From the NCBI RefSeq assembly GCF_031755915.1, contig NC_083383.1:5260001-5324000 (forward strand): DNA of 64,000 nucleotides, given 5' to 3'. The position numbers and the translations under genes are program-made. The stretch's first letter is position 1, and every line of letters starts with the position of its first letter. A model generated the notes under the pieces. The model worked only from the letters and a program-made list of their open reading frames with translations. It was not told where the DNA came from and did not search any database. This document shows, piece after piece, positions 25,627-38,230 of the stretch. This DNA comes from Ziziphus jujuba (lineage: Eukaryota; Streptophyta; Magnoliopsida; Rosales; Rhamnaceae).

Positions 25627-26442
25627 AATAAAATAAAAAGATGTCGAATTTTTTTGAAAAAATTATTGAAATAAAAAATAAATGTTCAATAGTAAGTTAA
25701 GTTAATCGGTTAATTCAATATTTCAATAAGAAATCAAAAATGGGCGCTAGCACTTGACTTTGTTGGGGGCATCCAATCGAATGCAATCCAATTGTTTACT
25801 TATTCAATTTCAATGAGTGAATTTTCAAGTTCAACCAAAATCCATTTTCAAAATATAAAGTATATGAATAAAAATCTTAAGAAAGTCTCTCTTTTGCCTA
25901 TCATTATAGACAATACGAACAATATTATCTATGGAATTTGAGCCCAAACTCTATTCTATTTATGATTCCTTTTTTCTATCTCATCGGTCCTTATTTCATG
26001 TCCTATTTCCTATTTCAACATATTAATTTACACCTAGCCTATAATTTATTATAATATTTTATATTATTTATTATATTAATATTATTTTTCTTTTTTATAC
26101 CTATACCCTTTCTTTCTATTCATGAATGAATTCTGGATATTTTTACATCTAGGATTTACATATATTACTATCAAGAGTGAATTTCTTAGATATTTCGATT
26201 AAAAAAAAGGTAAGAGATTAGAAACTTTGAAAAACAAATAGCGGGTTGCGCCATGCATATGAAAGAGTATACAATAATGATGTATTTGGCGAATCAAATA
26301 CCACGGTCTAATAACGAACCGTTCTGATTAGTTGATAATTTTGTGAAAGATTCCTATGAAAAGTTTCATTAACTCCTAATTCATGTCCAATAGACCTTGG
26401 TATTGTGAGAATTCTTAATTCATGAGTTGTAAGGAAGGACTT
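25627..26442. other. atpB-rbcL spacer (copy 2)
   Basis: AT-rich plastid spacer with no gene of its own, holding the rbcL promoter and 5' UTR. Its first 120 bases correspond to 13733-13862. Confidence 0.85.
26246..26275 (+). promoter_or_regulatory. relic rbcL promoter (bacterial-type)
   Basis: TTGCGC (26246-26251) and TACAAT (26270-26275) with an 18-bp spacing match the conserved -35 and -10 boxes of plastid rbcL. It would need the plastid-encoded polymerase, so it should be silent in the nucleus. Confidence 0.8.
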
Positions 26443-27565
<1,123 letters not shown>

Positions 27566-27660
27566 TTTGATTCTAAATTCTAATCGGAATATTCAAATGA
27601 TTTTTATAAGATGACTATTCATTTATTGTATTTTCATGTAAATAGGGACAAGAAAGCTCT

Positions 27661-28898
27661 ATGGAAAAATGTCGGTTTAATTCGATGTTGTTTAGGAGGG
27701 GGTTAGAGTACAGGTGTAGGTGAAGTAAATCAATAGATAGTTTTGGTGGTCCTATTCAAAATGAAAATACCAGTGTAAATAAAGATCCGATTATAAATCA
27801 TATGAATAAAAAAATCCCTAATGGGATTGAGAGTAATAATTATAGTTACAGTAATGTTGATCATTTAGTCGGCGTTAGGAGGTACATTTGAAATTTCATA
27901 TCTAATCAAGCTTTTTTCTTTAGGGATAGTAATAGGGATCATTACTCCATATATTTTGATATTGAAAATTGAATTTTTGAGACTAACATCGATCATTCTT
28001 TTCTAAGTGCACCAAAAAGTTCTTTTTATGGTTATCAGAATTCTAGTTATCCAAATAATGTATCTAAGAGTGATGATCCTCACTATTATCGTTACATGTA
28101 TAATACTAAATATAGTTGGAATAATCACATTACTAGTTGCATTGACAGTTATCTTCGTTTTCAAATCAGTACTAATCGTTATATTTTAAGTAGTGGTGTC
28201 AATTCCAATGACAATTAAATTTATAGTTACATTCATGGTGAAAGCAACAAGAGTAGTAAAAGCAGGAGTTCAAGTATAAGAACCAATACGGATGATAGTG
28301 CAAAAACTCTAAGAAAAATAGAGTTTGAGAGAGCTCTAACTGAAATAAGAAAAAGAAAAAGGGATTTAGAGAGAGCTCTAACTCAAATAAAAGAAAACTA
28401 ATTAAAATTAAATAAAATTTTAAAAGAAAACAAATTAAAGAAAGGTCTAGCTAAAATAAGAGAGAGAAAAATGATCTAGCATTTTCTCTAAATCGAATAC
28501 AAATAAGAGATAGAATAAGTGATTGAAAGATAACTAAAAAATACAAATATTTATGGGTGCAATGCGAAAATTGTTATGGATTAAATTATAAGAAATTTTT
28601 TAAATTTCAAATGAATATTTGTGAACATTGTGGATATAATTTGAAAATGACTAGCTCAGATAGAATCAAAAGTTCGGTTGATCCAGGTACTTAAGAGCCT
28701 CTGGATGAAGACATGGTCTCTAGGGATCCCATAAAATTTCATTCATAGGAGGAATCTTAAAAAGATCGTATTGATTTTAATCAAAGGACAATAGGATTAA
28801 CTGATGCTATTTAAATAGGCATATGTCGACTAAATGGTATTCCTGTAAAAATCGGGGTTATTGATTTTCAGTTTATGGGGGGTAGTATGGGTTCTATA
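27661..28898 (+). pseudogene. accD: accD pseudogene, 3' truncated (acetyl-CoA carboxylase beta)
   Basis: Starts ATGGAAAAATG at 27661. The N-terminal variable region resembles eudicot AccD. The zinc-ribbon region is visible near 28555-28640 ([10 protein letters not shown] and a second pair, CEHCGY). Translation then passes DPGT...DEDMVS and reaches the QFMGGSMGS peptide. The frame has stops and shifts throughout. It is cut at about 28898, before most of the carboxyltransferase domain, where element C begins. Presence of accD argues against a grass. Confidence 0.88.
28310..28480 (+). repeat. accD: repeat-rich insertion in accD
   Basis: Imperfect repeats of a roughly 54-bp unit encode ERALTEIRKRKRDLERALTQI-like charged helices (GAGAGAGCTCTAACT occurs twice, about 28327 and 28369). 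They lie between the variable N-terminal region and the zinc ribbon. Such expansions are known in accD of some angiosperm lineages and could identify the source. Confidence 0.7.
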
Positions 28899-29330
28899 TT
28901 TTTGTTCTCTTTGATTATTGTTTGTATTTGAATTTATTTTTCTAGAATTGTATTCTTGAACCCATAACCTATTACCATCTGGTCCAATTCTTCAAAATTC
29001 CAAAGTTTTCCCATTAATTTGCTTTATTTTGCCTCGAAAAGCCGAAAGTAGGTTTTGTTGAATTTTTTCGATATTGCCTACCTTTAGCTACTGTTTTATT
29101 GATAAGTTTAATTAAAACATACTTGTAATCTAATTTCTATTTTATGGGTGTTTTAATTAGAACTTTGAGATAATTCATTAAGTGGAAAAAGGCAAGAGTG
29201 TGTGAGCTTAAAAGAGGGTAAAAGCGGAAACTACTGTGAAAACATGAGTGTCGAGACCTTGATTGAGTGAAACATGTGAGGGAGTGCCTTTTGGTGAGGA
29301 TTTATTTTATTTTGGATTATTTATAATAAC

Positions 29331-31877
29331 ATGGCAGATTCATGGGTGAGGAGAGGAGATCCACCTTTGAGAATTGATGAAGAGGAGTCCGTAGGATTTA
29401 AAGGTGATTTCTGAGCTACGGGGAGTGGTGAGCAAATGGACATGAGGGCTATATTGGAGCAATTACAGCGGATAAATGCCCAATTTGACCATTTAAATCA
29501 AAAGATGGACAGGTTAGAAACATCCCAAGGAGTGCCCAATATAAGGTTAGATGCTCATGGAGGTCGAGGTCGAGAAGGCCGAGGGCGACTAAGAGAGGAA
29601 TTTGGGGGAAGTAACTATGGAGATGACTTAGATGAAGGGTTTGATGAAATTTTTGAACCTTAAGAAAGGCTAATCAATGGGAGACCAACAAGGAATGAAG
29701 ATGATGATCTTGGCAACATCAAGGTAAAAATCCCACCATTCATGGGTAAAAGTGATTTGGAAGCATATTTGGAATGGGAAGAGAGAATGGAGATGATTTT
29801 CGATTGTCATCATTATTCGGAGGCCAAGAAGGTGAAGATGGTAGCAATGGAGTTTGGTCATTATGCACTCCAATGGTGGACCAATGAGAAAAACACTCGA
29901 AGAAGAGTTGGTGATGACTTGATCACTACATGGCGCCAAATGAAGGGAGCCATGAGGAAGCGGTTCGTGCCATCACATTATCATAGGTTGCTGCATCAAA
30001 GGCTTCAATCTCTATCTCAAGGAAGTATGTCCGTGGAGGATTATTATAAGAAGATGGAGATGTTTATGATGAGGTTAAACATGAATGAGGATAGAGAAGC
30101 AACCATGGCAAGATTTCTTGGTGGTTTGAATCGTGAGATAGCTAACCAACTAGAATTGCAACAATATGTGAAATTGAAGGAGATGTTGCATGTGGCTATT
30201 AAATTAGAGAATCAATTCAAGAGGAGGGGTGTAAGCTCATGGTTTGGAGGTGTTTCCAACAGTGGAAGGTCCAATTCAAGTGGCTGGAGGAACAATCCCT
30301 TCTATGAAAGCAAGCTTAAGCCGAAAGTTAAAGAAGGAAGCTCAAACTGGCCAAGGAAGGAGACTAGAACCGAATCTGTCCAAGCACCAAAGAATGAGGT
30401 AAAATTAGATCCTAAACCTTCTAGAACTCATGATGTTGTGTGTTTTAAGTGCCAGGGAGGAGGACACATTGCTAGCCAATGCTCGAATAGAAGAATCATA
30501 ATGTTAAAGGGCAATGACGAGCTAGAATCGAAAAGTGAAGAAAGTGAGGATGAAGCCAAGCAAGAGGAGGAGGACTTGGAGGATGAACCCGAAACCTTGC
30601 AAGTATGCAATGCCAAATTAAACTTGCTTTCTAAGAGAGTAATTGCTGCATACAAAGATGAGGATCAAATTCAAAGAGAGAACATCTTCCACACCTGATG
30701 TGAAATTCAAGGTAAGATTTATAGTATGATTATTGATAGTGGAAGTTGTACAAATGTAATTAGTAATCTTGTAGTTGATAAATTAGGCTTCACGACTATT
30801 AAACATCCAGAACCTTATAGATTACAATGGCTTAATGATAGTGGTGATATAAAAGTAAATAAACAAGCGAAAGTAAAATTCAGCATTGATACATATGTGC
30901 ATGTTGTATTGTGTGATATTGTTCCTATGCATGTGGGTCATATTTTGTTGAGTAGGCCATAGAAATTTGATAGAAATGCTATCCATTATGGTAGAGAGAA
31001 TAGCATTGTATTTAAATTTGAAGGGAAAAAGTTTAAGCTGGAGCCATTAACTCCAAATGAAGTATTTAGCGATCAACTTCAAATGTAACAAATGAGGGAA
31101 GCCAAAAGGCTCAAGGAGAAGGCTAGTATGGCACCAACGGTTCCACCATCCATTCAAAAGGAGAAAGGTGAGCTTGCTGTCCAAGGTAAGTCCTCTAAAA
31201 CCCAGGTTGAGTGGAAAAAATTAAACAAATCTGAGAGTAAGAAAATTGGAGCAAAAGCCGAGAGAGATGCAAAATTCAATGAATCCGTGAGTGAGAAAGG
31301 AAAAGAAAGAAAAGAAAGGAAAAATATAAATTTTTATCTTAGCTTTGGTGATTTTAATAAAGTAATTATGAATAAGAAATCATTTATGGTCATGAAAATT
31401 AAAGATACTTATTTAAAGATGTTTTTGTTGCATAGAACTTTATCTACATTATTGAAAGCTTTACTTAGTGGAAATTTCAAAATTTGGGAGAGATTACTTG
31501 ATAAAATTGAAAAGTGTGCTGAACTTGTATTTCTAGTATTTTTTGTGATAGTGTTTGACCCAGGAGATTGGTTTTGGTTTCAACCAAGGAAGAAGAGGTT
31601 CCCCAAACAAAAAAAGTCCAAGCCTATGCCGCATGCGGATGGATCTTTTCAAGTTTTGGAGCTGAATAACAAGAATGCCTACAAGCTTGATTTACCAGGT
31701 GAGTATAACATGAGTGTTGCATTTAATGTTGCTAATTTGTTCCCTTTTGCTGTAGGTGATGATCTTGATTTGAGGATAAATCCTTTTCAAGAGGAGGGGA
31801 ATGATGTGATTCCGCCCGAGCCCGCTCAACCGATAACCCGCTGGGATGCTAACCCGACACGGATGAAGACTAGGCCT
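29331..31877 (+). pseudogene. Element C gag-protease-integrase tail, decayed
   Basis: Starts [15 protein letters not shown] at 29331. In-frame stops appear at 29412 (CGA to TGA), after EIFEP near 29661, after ENIFHT at 30696 (CGA to TGA) and after HILLSRP near 30960 (TGG to TAG). The Gag domain, [14 protein letters not shown] knuckle, protease [12 protein letters not shown] and tail [19 protein letters not shown] are present. No RT, RNase H or integrase core. The final frame enters the LTR and stops where element D begins. Confidence 0.9.
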
Positions 31878-33016
31878 TGATACGAACCTAGGACGACCTG
31901 CTCCTAAACCCGTATTATATTAGCCCGGATCTTAATTAAGTTCAAGTTCTAATGGATTGGACCTCAACCCCTAACCAACCTGTGCTTAGAAACCTTGGTA
32001 TAATGTAGACGCCACAATAGGGGATGGAAAACCTATTGATAAGTCAAGCTAAAACAACCAATTCTCTAATGGTGTTTTAGGTGTTCTCAAAGAACAAAGA
32101 GATAATTAATCTCACGAGTATTTTCTTAATCAAATCAAAGTTTAAAGTTTTTTTATTAATGAAAAATAAGCCTTTAAATAGGCTTTGAAAGAAACAATAT
32201 AAACCCTAAAAACCCTAGGAAAAACCGGCCACACAATGAAGAAGTCTACCTTGGCCGAAACTTTCCTTTTCCTAATCTAATTTGGATTAATTAATTCCCT
32301 TATTTTGAATTAGGAATTAATTAATTTACAATGAAAATAATAAAATAATAACTTTCCTAATCTTATTTGTCCAGAAAATAAATAAATAGAAACTAAAAAT
32401 AATGGTAGTTTCCTAAAACAAAAAGTAGAATAAAATTAGGAAACTAAAATACTAGCTTTTTTGATCAAGTTGACTTTGATCAATCTTTGACCTCTTTGAG
32501 CTTCAAATCAGCTTCTAGATGCTTTGTAGGATGCCAAATAAGCTGAATATGAAGTTCCACACGTTGCCCATGCTTGGAAAAATAAGAAAAGGCTAAAACA
32601 GTAAAATACAGTAAAGCCAGCAAGCAATACAGCAAATTCGGCCAAATTGTTGAGGCTGTCCGTACAAGCCCTTTTTGATTGCATTTGAGGCTGCTTTAAC
32701 TTGATTCCATGACCTCTTAGGCATATGTATTGAACCCATAAAGCATTGGAACCATTTCATGCTTCCCGGACTCCAAAAATGTATCAAAACCGTCAGCCGG
32801 GTCCATATTGGCTTCCACCACTTGGATGCTTCGAATAGGCTTTGTATCTTCAAGTATGAACAAGCTCTGTTGAGATTGATTAACCTCTGTATAAATACTC
32901 CCAGGTTGCCCTTAAATCTCTTAATTTGAGCTCTTTTGGTTGGCCTAGTCTTCATCCGTGTCGAGTCAGCACCCCAGCGGGTTATCGGTTGAGGGGCCTC
33001 GGGCGGAATCACATCA
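31878..33016 (-). repeat. Element D 3' LTR
   Basis: 1139 bp; on the minus strand it runs TGATGTGATTCC to GTTCGTATCA. The polypurine tract lies next to it at 33017-33027 (GAGGAGGGGAA on the minus strand). Its first 420 or so bases are translated as the end of the element D protein. Confidence 0.94.
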
Positions 33017-35922
33017 TTCCCCTCCTCTTGAAAAGGATTTGTCCTCAAATCAAGATCATCACCTGCAGCAAAAGGAGTTAAATCAGCAACATTAAATGTA
33101 GCACTCATGTTATACTCACCTAGTAAATCAAGCTTGTAGGCATTCTTGTTATTGGGCTCCAAAACTTGAAAAGGTCCATCCATAGGCGGCATGAGCTTTG
33201 ACTTTCTTTGATTAGGAAACCTTTCCTTTTGTAAGTGCAACCAAACCAATTCTCCTGGGTCAAATACTATTACAACAAAATCTAGAAATACATGCTCAGT
33301 ATGGTAAAAATTACACTTTTTAAAGTTAGCAAACAATATTTTCCAAATTTTCAAATTGCTACTAAGTAAAGCTCTCAACAATGCAGATAAAGTTCTATGC
33401 AATAAAGACATCTTTAAATAAGTATCTTTAAACTTCATGGTCAGCAATGATTTTTTATTCATAATTACTTTATTAACATCACCAAAGCTAAGATAACAAT
33501 TTATATTCTTCCTTTCTTGTCTTCCTTTTCCTTTCTCACTCAATGCCATCTCACCTTCCTCACTCTCGGCTTTTGCACCAAATTTCTCACTCTTGGTTTT
33601 AATAAACTTTTTCCACACAACCTGAGTATTAGAAGACTTACCTCGGACAGCAAGCTCACCTTTTCCCTCTTGATTGGATGGTAGTCCACTTGGAATTTCA
33701 TTTGGTAAGACATCTCCAAATTCCTTCAAAAGAGAAATCATTGAACTTGGCAATTCAAGTTCTTCAAAGTTAGTTTGATCATTAAAATAATTTTCTTTGT
33801 AAAGCATGACTAGAAAAGGTTTCTTACACTCAATAACCTTATTAATATCCCCTAAACTCAAATAAAAATTCTGGTTTTTCCTCTCTTTTCTTTCTTTTCT
33901 TTTTCTTCCCTCGGTTTGGCTCTCATTGGCGGAAATTTCCGGATTTTGTATGCTCTCGGGTTTGTTCTCTTTTCTCACCTCTCTCTCGGCTGTTTCTTGG
34001 TCTTTCCACTCAATATGAACCTTAGAAATCTTACCTTGGTGAGCAACCTCAACCTTACCTTCTTGAATGGATGGTGAAGCCGTTGGTGCCATGCTTGCTT
34101 TTTCCTTGAGCTTTTCGGCTTCTCTCCTTTGTTGCATTTGTAATTGGTCCTTGTAAACCTCTTTAGGAGATAATGGTTCCAGCTTGATCTTCTTCCCTTT
34201 AAACCTGAAAACAATACTATTTTCTCGACCAAAATGAGTAGCATCTTTATCAAATTGCCATGGTCTACCTAATAGTATATGTCCAGCAATCATAGGCACA
34301 ATATCACATAAAACTACATCCTCATATCTACCTATATTAAATTTTACTTTGGCTTGTTTGTTTACTTTCATCTCACCACTATCATTAAGCCATTGTAATC
34401 TATAAGGTTCTGGATGTTTAATTGTTTTCAAGCCTAATTTATCAACTACAAGATTACTTATCACATTAGTACAACTCCCACTATCTATAATCATGCTACA
34501 AATTTTACCTTGTATTTCGCAGCGAGTGTGGAAGATGTTTTCTCTTTGTATCTGCTCTTCATCTTTGTAGACAGCAAGTACTCTCCTTGAAACCAAGCTC
34601 AACTTGGCATTAGATGTATCTACAGGTTCGGTTTCATCTTCATTACAACCTTCCTCTTGCTCAGTTTCAGCTCCACTTTCTTCACTTGCGGATTCCAGCT
34701 CACCATCACCCTTTAATACCATGATTCTTCTATTTGGGCATTGGCTGGATATGTGTCCTCTTCCTTGGCACTTAAAACAAATTATTTCTCTAGATTTTTG
34801 AGGTGTAGGATCAGATTTTATCTCACCTCTAAGTGCTTGGACAGATTCGGTCTTGACCTCCCTTCTTGGCCGGTTGGTAGATTCTTCTCCTAATTTCGGC
34901 CTCAACTTGTTTTCATAAGTGGAATTGTTTTTCCAGCCACTTGAACTTGTCCTTCCACTGCTAGAAACTCCTCCAAACCGTGTACTAACACCCCTCCTCT
35001 TGAATTGGTTCTCAAGCTTAATGGCTACATGCAACATCTCCTCCAATTCCAAGTATTGTTGTAATTCAAGTTGGTTGGCAATGTCACGGTTTAACCCTCC
35101 AAGAAATCTTGCCATTGTTGCCTCTCTATCCTCCCTCATGTTTAACCTCATCATTAACATCTCCATCTCTTTGTAATAATCCTCCATGGACCTACTTCCT
35201 TGAGACAAAGATTGAAGCCTTTGATGCAGCAACCTTTGGTAATGGGATGGCACAAACCGCTTCCTCATGACTCCTTTCATTTGTCGCCATGTTGTAATTA
35301 AGTCTTCACCAACCCTCCTTCGGGTGCTTTGCTCATTTATCCACCATTGGAGTGCATAATGGCCAAACTCCATTGCTGCCATCTTCACCTTCTTACCTTC
35401 CGAATAGTTGTGGCAGTCAAAAATCATCTCAATTTTCTCTTCCCACTCCAAATAAGCTTCAGGATCACTTTTACCCATAAAAGGTGGGATATTAACCTTG
35501 ATATTTCCCAAATCTTCATCTGTATCCTCCCTCCTATATCTCCCACGGCCAGCTCTATCTTGGACAGCAAAGGTTTCATCCATACCTTCCTCAAAGTCAC
35601 CGTCCAATGGCTCCTCATCAAATTCCTCTCTCGGCCTCTCGCGACCTCCTCGTTCTCGGCCTCGTCCTCCATGGAATTCTTGCCTATTTCTTGTATTCGG
35701 CCTTCCTTGTGAGGCTTCTAATCTTCCCACTCTTTGGTTTACATGCTCAAATTGAGCACTCATCCGCTGTATTGATTCCAAATTAGTTCTCAAGTCCACT
35801 TGGTCTCCACTTCCGGTAGCTCGATCATCGCCATGGAATGCTACGGACTCTTCCTCATTGATCCTCAAGGGTGGATCCCCTCTTCTTATTCTAGAATCTG
35901 CCATGTTAGTAAAATACTGCAA
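32593..35922 (-). CDS. Element D Gag-protease-integrase tail fusion, intact 1109 codons
   Basis: One uninterrupted frame. A glycine- and arginine-rich region lies near residue 90-100. The Gag domain is at about 150-310 and the CCHC knuckle [14 protein letters not shown] at 382-395. An acidic linker comes next, then the aspartic protease ([12 protein letters not shown] near 478; [11 protein letters not shown]). There are two consecutive lysine-rich linkers ([13 protein letters not shown], later [13 protein letters not shown]), a short integrase piece [12 protein letters not shown], a short RT-derived piece ([17 protein letters not shown]) and the integrase tail ([21 protein letters not shown]). 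It ends about 140 codons into the LTR. Residues 1-730 resemble E; the rest resembles A and C. It could supply Gag and protease but no polymerase. A second Met at residue 7 (MADSRIRRG) is the family start in A and C. Confidence 0.92.
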   Translation of the reverse strand: MQYFTNMADSRIRRGDPPLRINEEESVAFHGDDRATGSGDQVDLRTNLESIQRMSAQFEHVNQRVGRLEASQGRPNTRNRQEFHGGRGRERGGRERPREEFDEEPLDGDFEEGMDETFAVQDRAGRGRYRREDTDEDLGNIKVNIPPFMGKSDPEAYLEWEEKIEMIFDCHNYSEGKKVKMAAMEFGHYALQWWINEQSTRRRVGEDLITTWRQMKGVMRKRFVPSHYQRLLHQRLQSLSQGSRSMEDYYKEMEMLMMRLNMREDREATMARFLGGLNRDIANQLELQQYLELEEMLHVAIKLENQFKRRGVSTRFGGVSSSGRTSSSGWKNNSTYENKLRPKLGEESTNRPRREVKTESVQALRGEIKSDPTPQKSREIICFKCQGRGHISSQCPNRRIMVLKGDGELESASEESGAETEQEEGCNEDETEPVDTSNAKLSLVSRRVLAVYKDEEQIQRENIFHTRCEIQGKICSMIIDSGSCTNVISNLVVDKLGLKTIKHPEPYRLQWLNDSGEMKVNKQAKVKFNIGRYEDVVLCDIVPMIAGHILLGRPWQFDKDATHFGRENSIVFRFKGKKIKLEPLSPKEVYKDQLQMQQRREAEKLKEKASMAPTASPSIQEGKVEVAHQGKISKVHIEWKDQETAEREVRKENKPESIQNPEISANESQTEGRKRKERKERKNQNFYLSLGDINKVIECKKPFLVMLYKENYFNDQTNFEELELPSSMISLLKEFGDVLPNEIPSGLPSNQEGKGELAVRGKSSNTQVVWKKFIKTKSEKFGAKAESEEGEMALSEKGKGRQERKNINCYLSFGDVNKVIMNKKSLLTMKFKDTYLKMSLLHRTLSALLRALLSSNLKIWKILFANFKKCNFYHTEHVFLDFVVIVFDPGELVWLHLQKERFPNQRKSKLMPPMDGPFQVLEPNNKNAYKLDLLGEYNMSATFNVADLTPFAAGDDLDLRTNPFQEEGNDVIPPEAPQPITRWGADSTRMKTRPTKRAQIKRFKGNLGVFIQRLINLNRACSYLKIQSLFEASKWWKPIWTRLTVLIHFWSPGSMKWFQCFMGSIHMPKRSWNQVKAASNAIKKGLYGQPQQFGRICCIACWLYCILLF

Positions 35923-37077
35923 AAATAAAATAAATCCTCACAATATTCACTCCCTCACGTGTTTCACTCAAACAAGGTCTTGACACTCGTGTTTGCACAC
36001 TAGTTTCGGCTTTTACCCTCTTTTAAGCTCACACACTCTTGCCTTTTTTCCACTCAATAAATTATCTCAAAGTTCTAATTAAAACACCCACAAAACAGCA
36101 ATTAGATCACTAGTATGTTTTAATTAAACTTATCAACAAAACAGTAGCAAAAAGTAGGCAATACCGAAAGAATCCAACAAATCCTAATTTTTCGGCTTTC
36201 TAGACAAGAAAACACAAAATAATGGGAAAACGTTGGAATTTTTGAAAACTGCACCAGATGGTAGTAGATTATGAGTTCAAGAATAAAATTCCAGGAAAAG
36301 AAATTCAAATACGAACAAGAATCAAAGAGAACAAAAATATAGAAAAGTGTTGGTTGTTGTTCTTGTAATTCAAGTTTTGTATCAATTCCTTTATCTAATT
36401 TTAATCCAAATAATTTAAGCACCCAAAATCCAAATATCCAGCAGCAAAAATAATTCTCCAGCAACTCAAATATTGAATAAATAATAAAAAACCAGCAGCT
36501 CCAACAAATTTGCAGCAAACAAATCAAACTCCAACAAACCGAAATATTTTTTTTTCTTTTTTTTTTTTGTTTTTTTTTTTATTCGGCTTTACCTTCTTTT
36601 TTTTTTTTTTTTTTCACTCACAGAACATAAACAACTGCAGTAGCAAGAATAATTACCAAAATTGCAATTCCAACTCCAAAACAAACACCAAACCCGTGAC
36701 CTCCAAATAAACAAAATGTGCAGGTTTTTTTTTTTTTAAATGTTGCCGCAAAGTTCTTTTTTTTTTTTTCTTGTTTTCTTTTTTTTTTTTTTTTTTGAAT
36801 ATATGAATGCAAATATTTAAGACTAAAACAGCAAAGAAAAATCAACAGAAACCAAATTAACAAGAACAATGATAAAAGACAACCAACAAACTAGGAAACA
36901 AAAATACGATAAAACTAGGAAATCCTAATTCAACTAGGAATGAATTTTTTTTTTTCTTTTTTTTTAAGATGCTGAACGTGTATAGGATGGATGCAACCTT
37001 AACCTAATGCTAAAATTGCAGAATAACACAAAAACAAATAAAGCAAATAAAGATAGATCAAACCTGAACAAAATTTA
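35923..37077 (-). other. Element D leader with homopolymer tracts
   Basis: Non-coding leader of about 1.15 kb between primer site and start codon. Poly-T runs on the plus strand lie at about 36546-36614 and 36725-36797 and again near 36944-36965. Layout as in A and E. Confidence 0.8.
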
Positions 37078-37089
37078 GCTCTGATACCA
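37078..37089 (-). other. Element D primer binding site (tRNA-iMet)
   Basis: GCTCTGATACCA on the plus strand is TGGTATCAGAGC on the element strand, two bases inside the 5' LTR. Confidence 0.93.
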
Positions 37090-37091
37090 AA

Positions 37092-38230
37092 TGATACGAA
37101 CCTAGGACGACCTGCTCCTAAACCCGTATTATATTAGCCCGGATCTTAATTAAGTTCAAGTTCTAATGGATTGGACCTCAACCCCTAACCAACCTGTGGT
37201 TAGAAACCTTGGTATAATGTAGATGCCACAATGGGGGATGGAAAACCTATTGATAAGTCAAGCTAAAACAACCAATTCTCTAATGGTGTTTTAGGTGTTC
37301 TCAAAGAACAAAGAGATAATTAATCTCACGAGTATTTTCTTAATCAAATCAAAGTTTAAAGTTTTTTTATTAATCAAAAATAAGCCTTTAAATAGGCTTT
37401 GAAAGAAACAATATAAACCCTAAAAACCCTAGGAAAAACCGGCCACACAATGAAGAAGTCTACCTTGGCCGAAACTTTCCTTTTCCTAATCTAATTTGGA
37501 TTAATTAATTCCTTTATTTTGAATTAGGAATTAATTAATTTACAATGAAAATAATAAAATAATAACTTTCCTAATCTTATTTGTCCAGAAAATAAATAAA
37601 TAGAAACTAAAAATAATGGTAGTTTCCTAAAACAAAAAGTAGAATAAAATTAGGAAACTAAAATACTAGCTTTTTTGATCAAGTTGACTTTGATCAATCT
37701 TTGACCTCTTTGAGCTTCAAATCAGCTTCTAGATGCTTTTTAGGATGCCAAATAAGCTGAATATGAAGTCCCACACGTTGCCCATGCTTGGAAAAATAAG
37801 AAAAGGCTAAAACAGTAAAATACAGTAAAGCCAGCAAGCAATACAGCAAATTCGGCCAAATTGTTGAGGCTGTCCGTACAAGCCCTTTTTGATTGCATTT
37901 GAGGCTGCTTTAACTTGATTCCATGACCTCTTAGGCATATGTATTGAACCCATAAAGCATTGGAACCATTTCATGCTTCCCGGACTCCAAAAATGTATCA
38001 AAACCGTCAGCCGGGTCCATATTGGCTTCCACCACTTGGATGCTTCGAATAGGCTTTGTATCTTCAAGTATGAACAAGCTCTGTTGAGATTGATTAACCT
38101 CTGTATAAATACTCCCAGGTTGCCCTTAAATCTCTTAATTTGAGCTCTTTTGGTTGGCCTAGTCTTCATCCGTGTCGAGTCAGCACCCCAGCGGGTTATC
38201 GGTTGAGGGGCCTCGGGCGGAATCACATCA
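37092..38230 (-). repeat. Element D 5' LTR
   Basis: 1139 bp, nearly identical to the 3' LTR. It would carry the promoter; the TATA-like motif is at 37387-37394. Confidence 0.94.
37387..37394 (-). promoter_or_regulatory. TATA-like motif in element D 5' LTR
   Basis: TTTAAATA on the plus strand (TATTTAAA on the element strand) in the conserved AGCCTATTTAAAGGCT palindrome. This copy has the best preserved LTR and open frame, so it is the likeliest to be transcribed. Confidence 0.5.

Larger units (their letters stand above)
31878..38230 (-). mobile_element. Element D: young non-autonomous CRM-like retrotransposon
   Basis: A complete 6.35-kb element on the minus strand: 5' LTR 37092-38230, primer site, leader, one long open frame (35922-32593), polypurine tract and 3' LTR 31878-33016. 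Both LTRs are 1139 bp and differ at only about seven positions by eye. It sits in the 3' LTR of element C, with CTAGGCC repeated on both sides although not flush with the LTR ends. It lacks RT, RNase H and the integrase core. Confidence 0.94.

Noticed and set aside
28644..28720. Possible functional zinc-ribbon AccD
   Set aside because: The frame has stops on both sides and the carboxyltransferase domain is missing.
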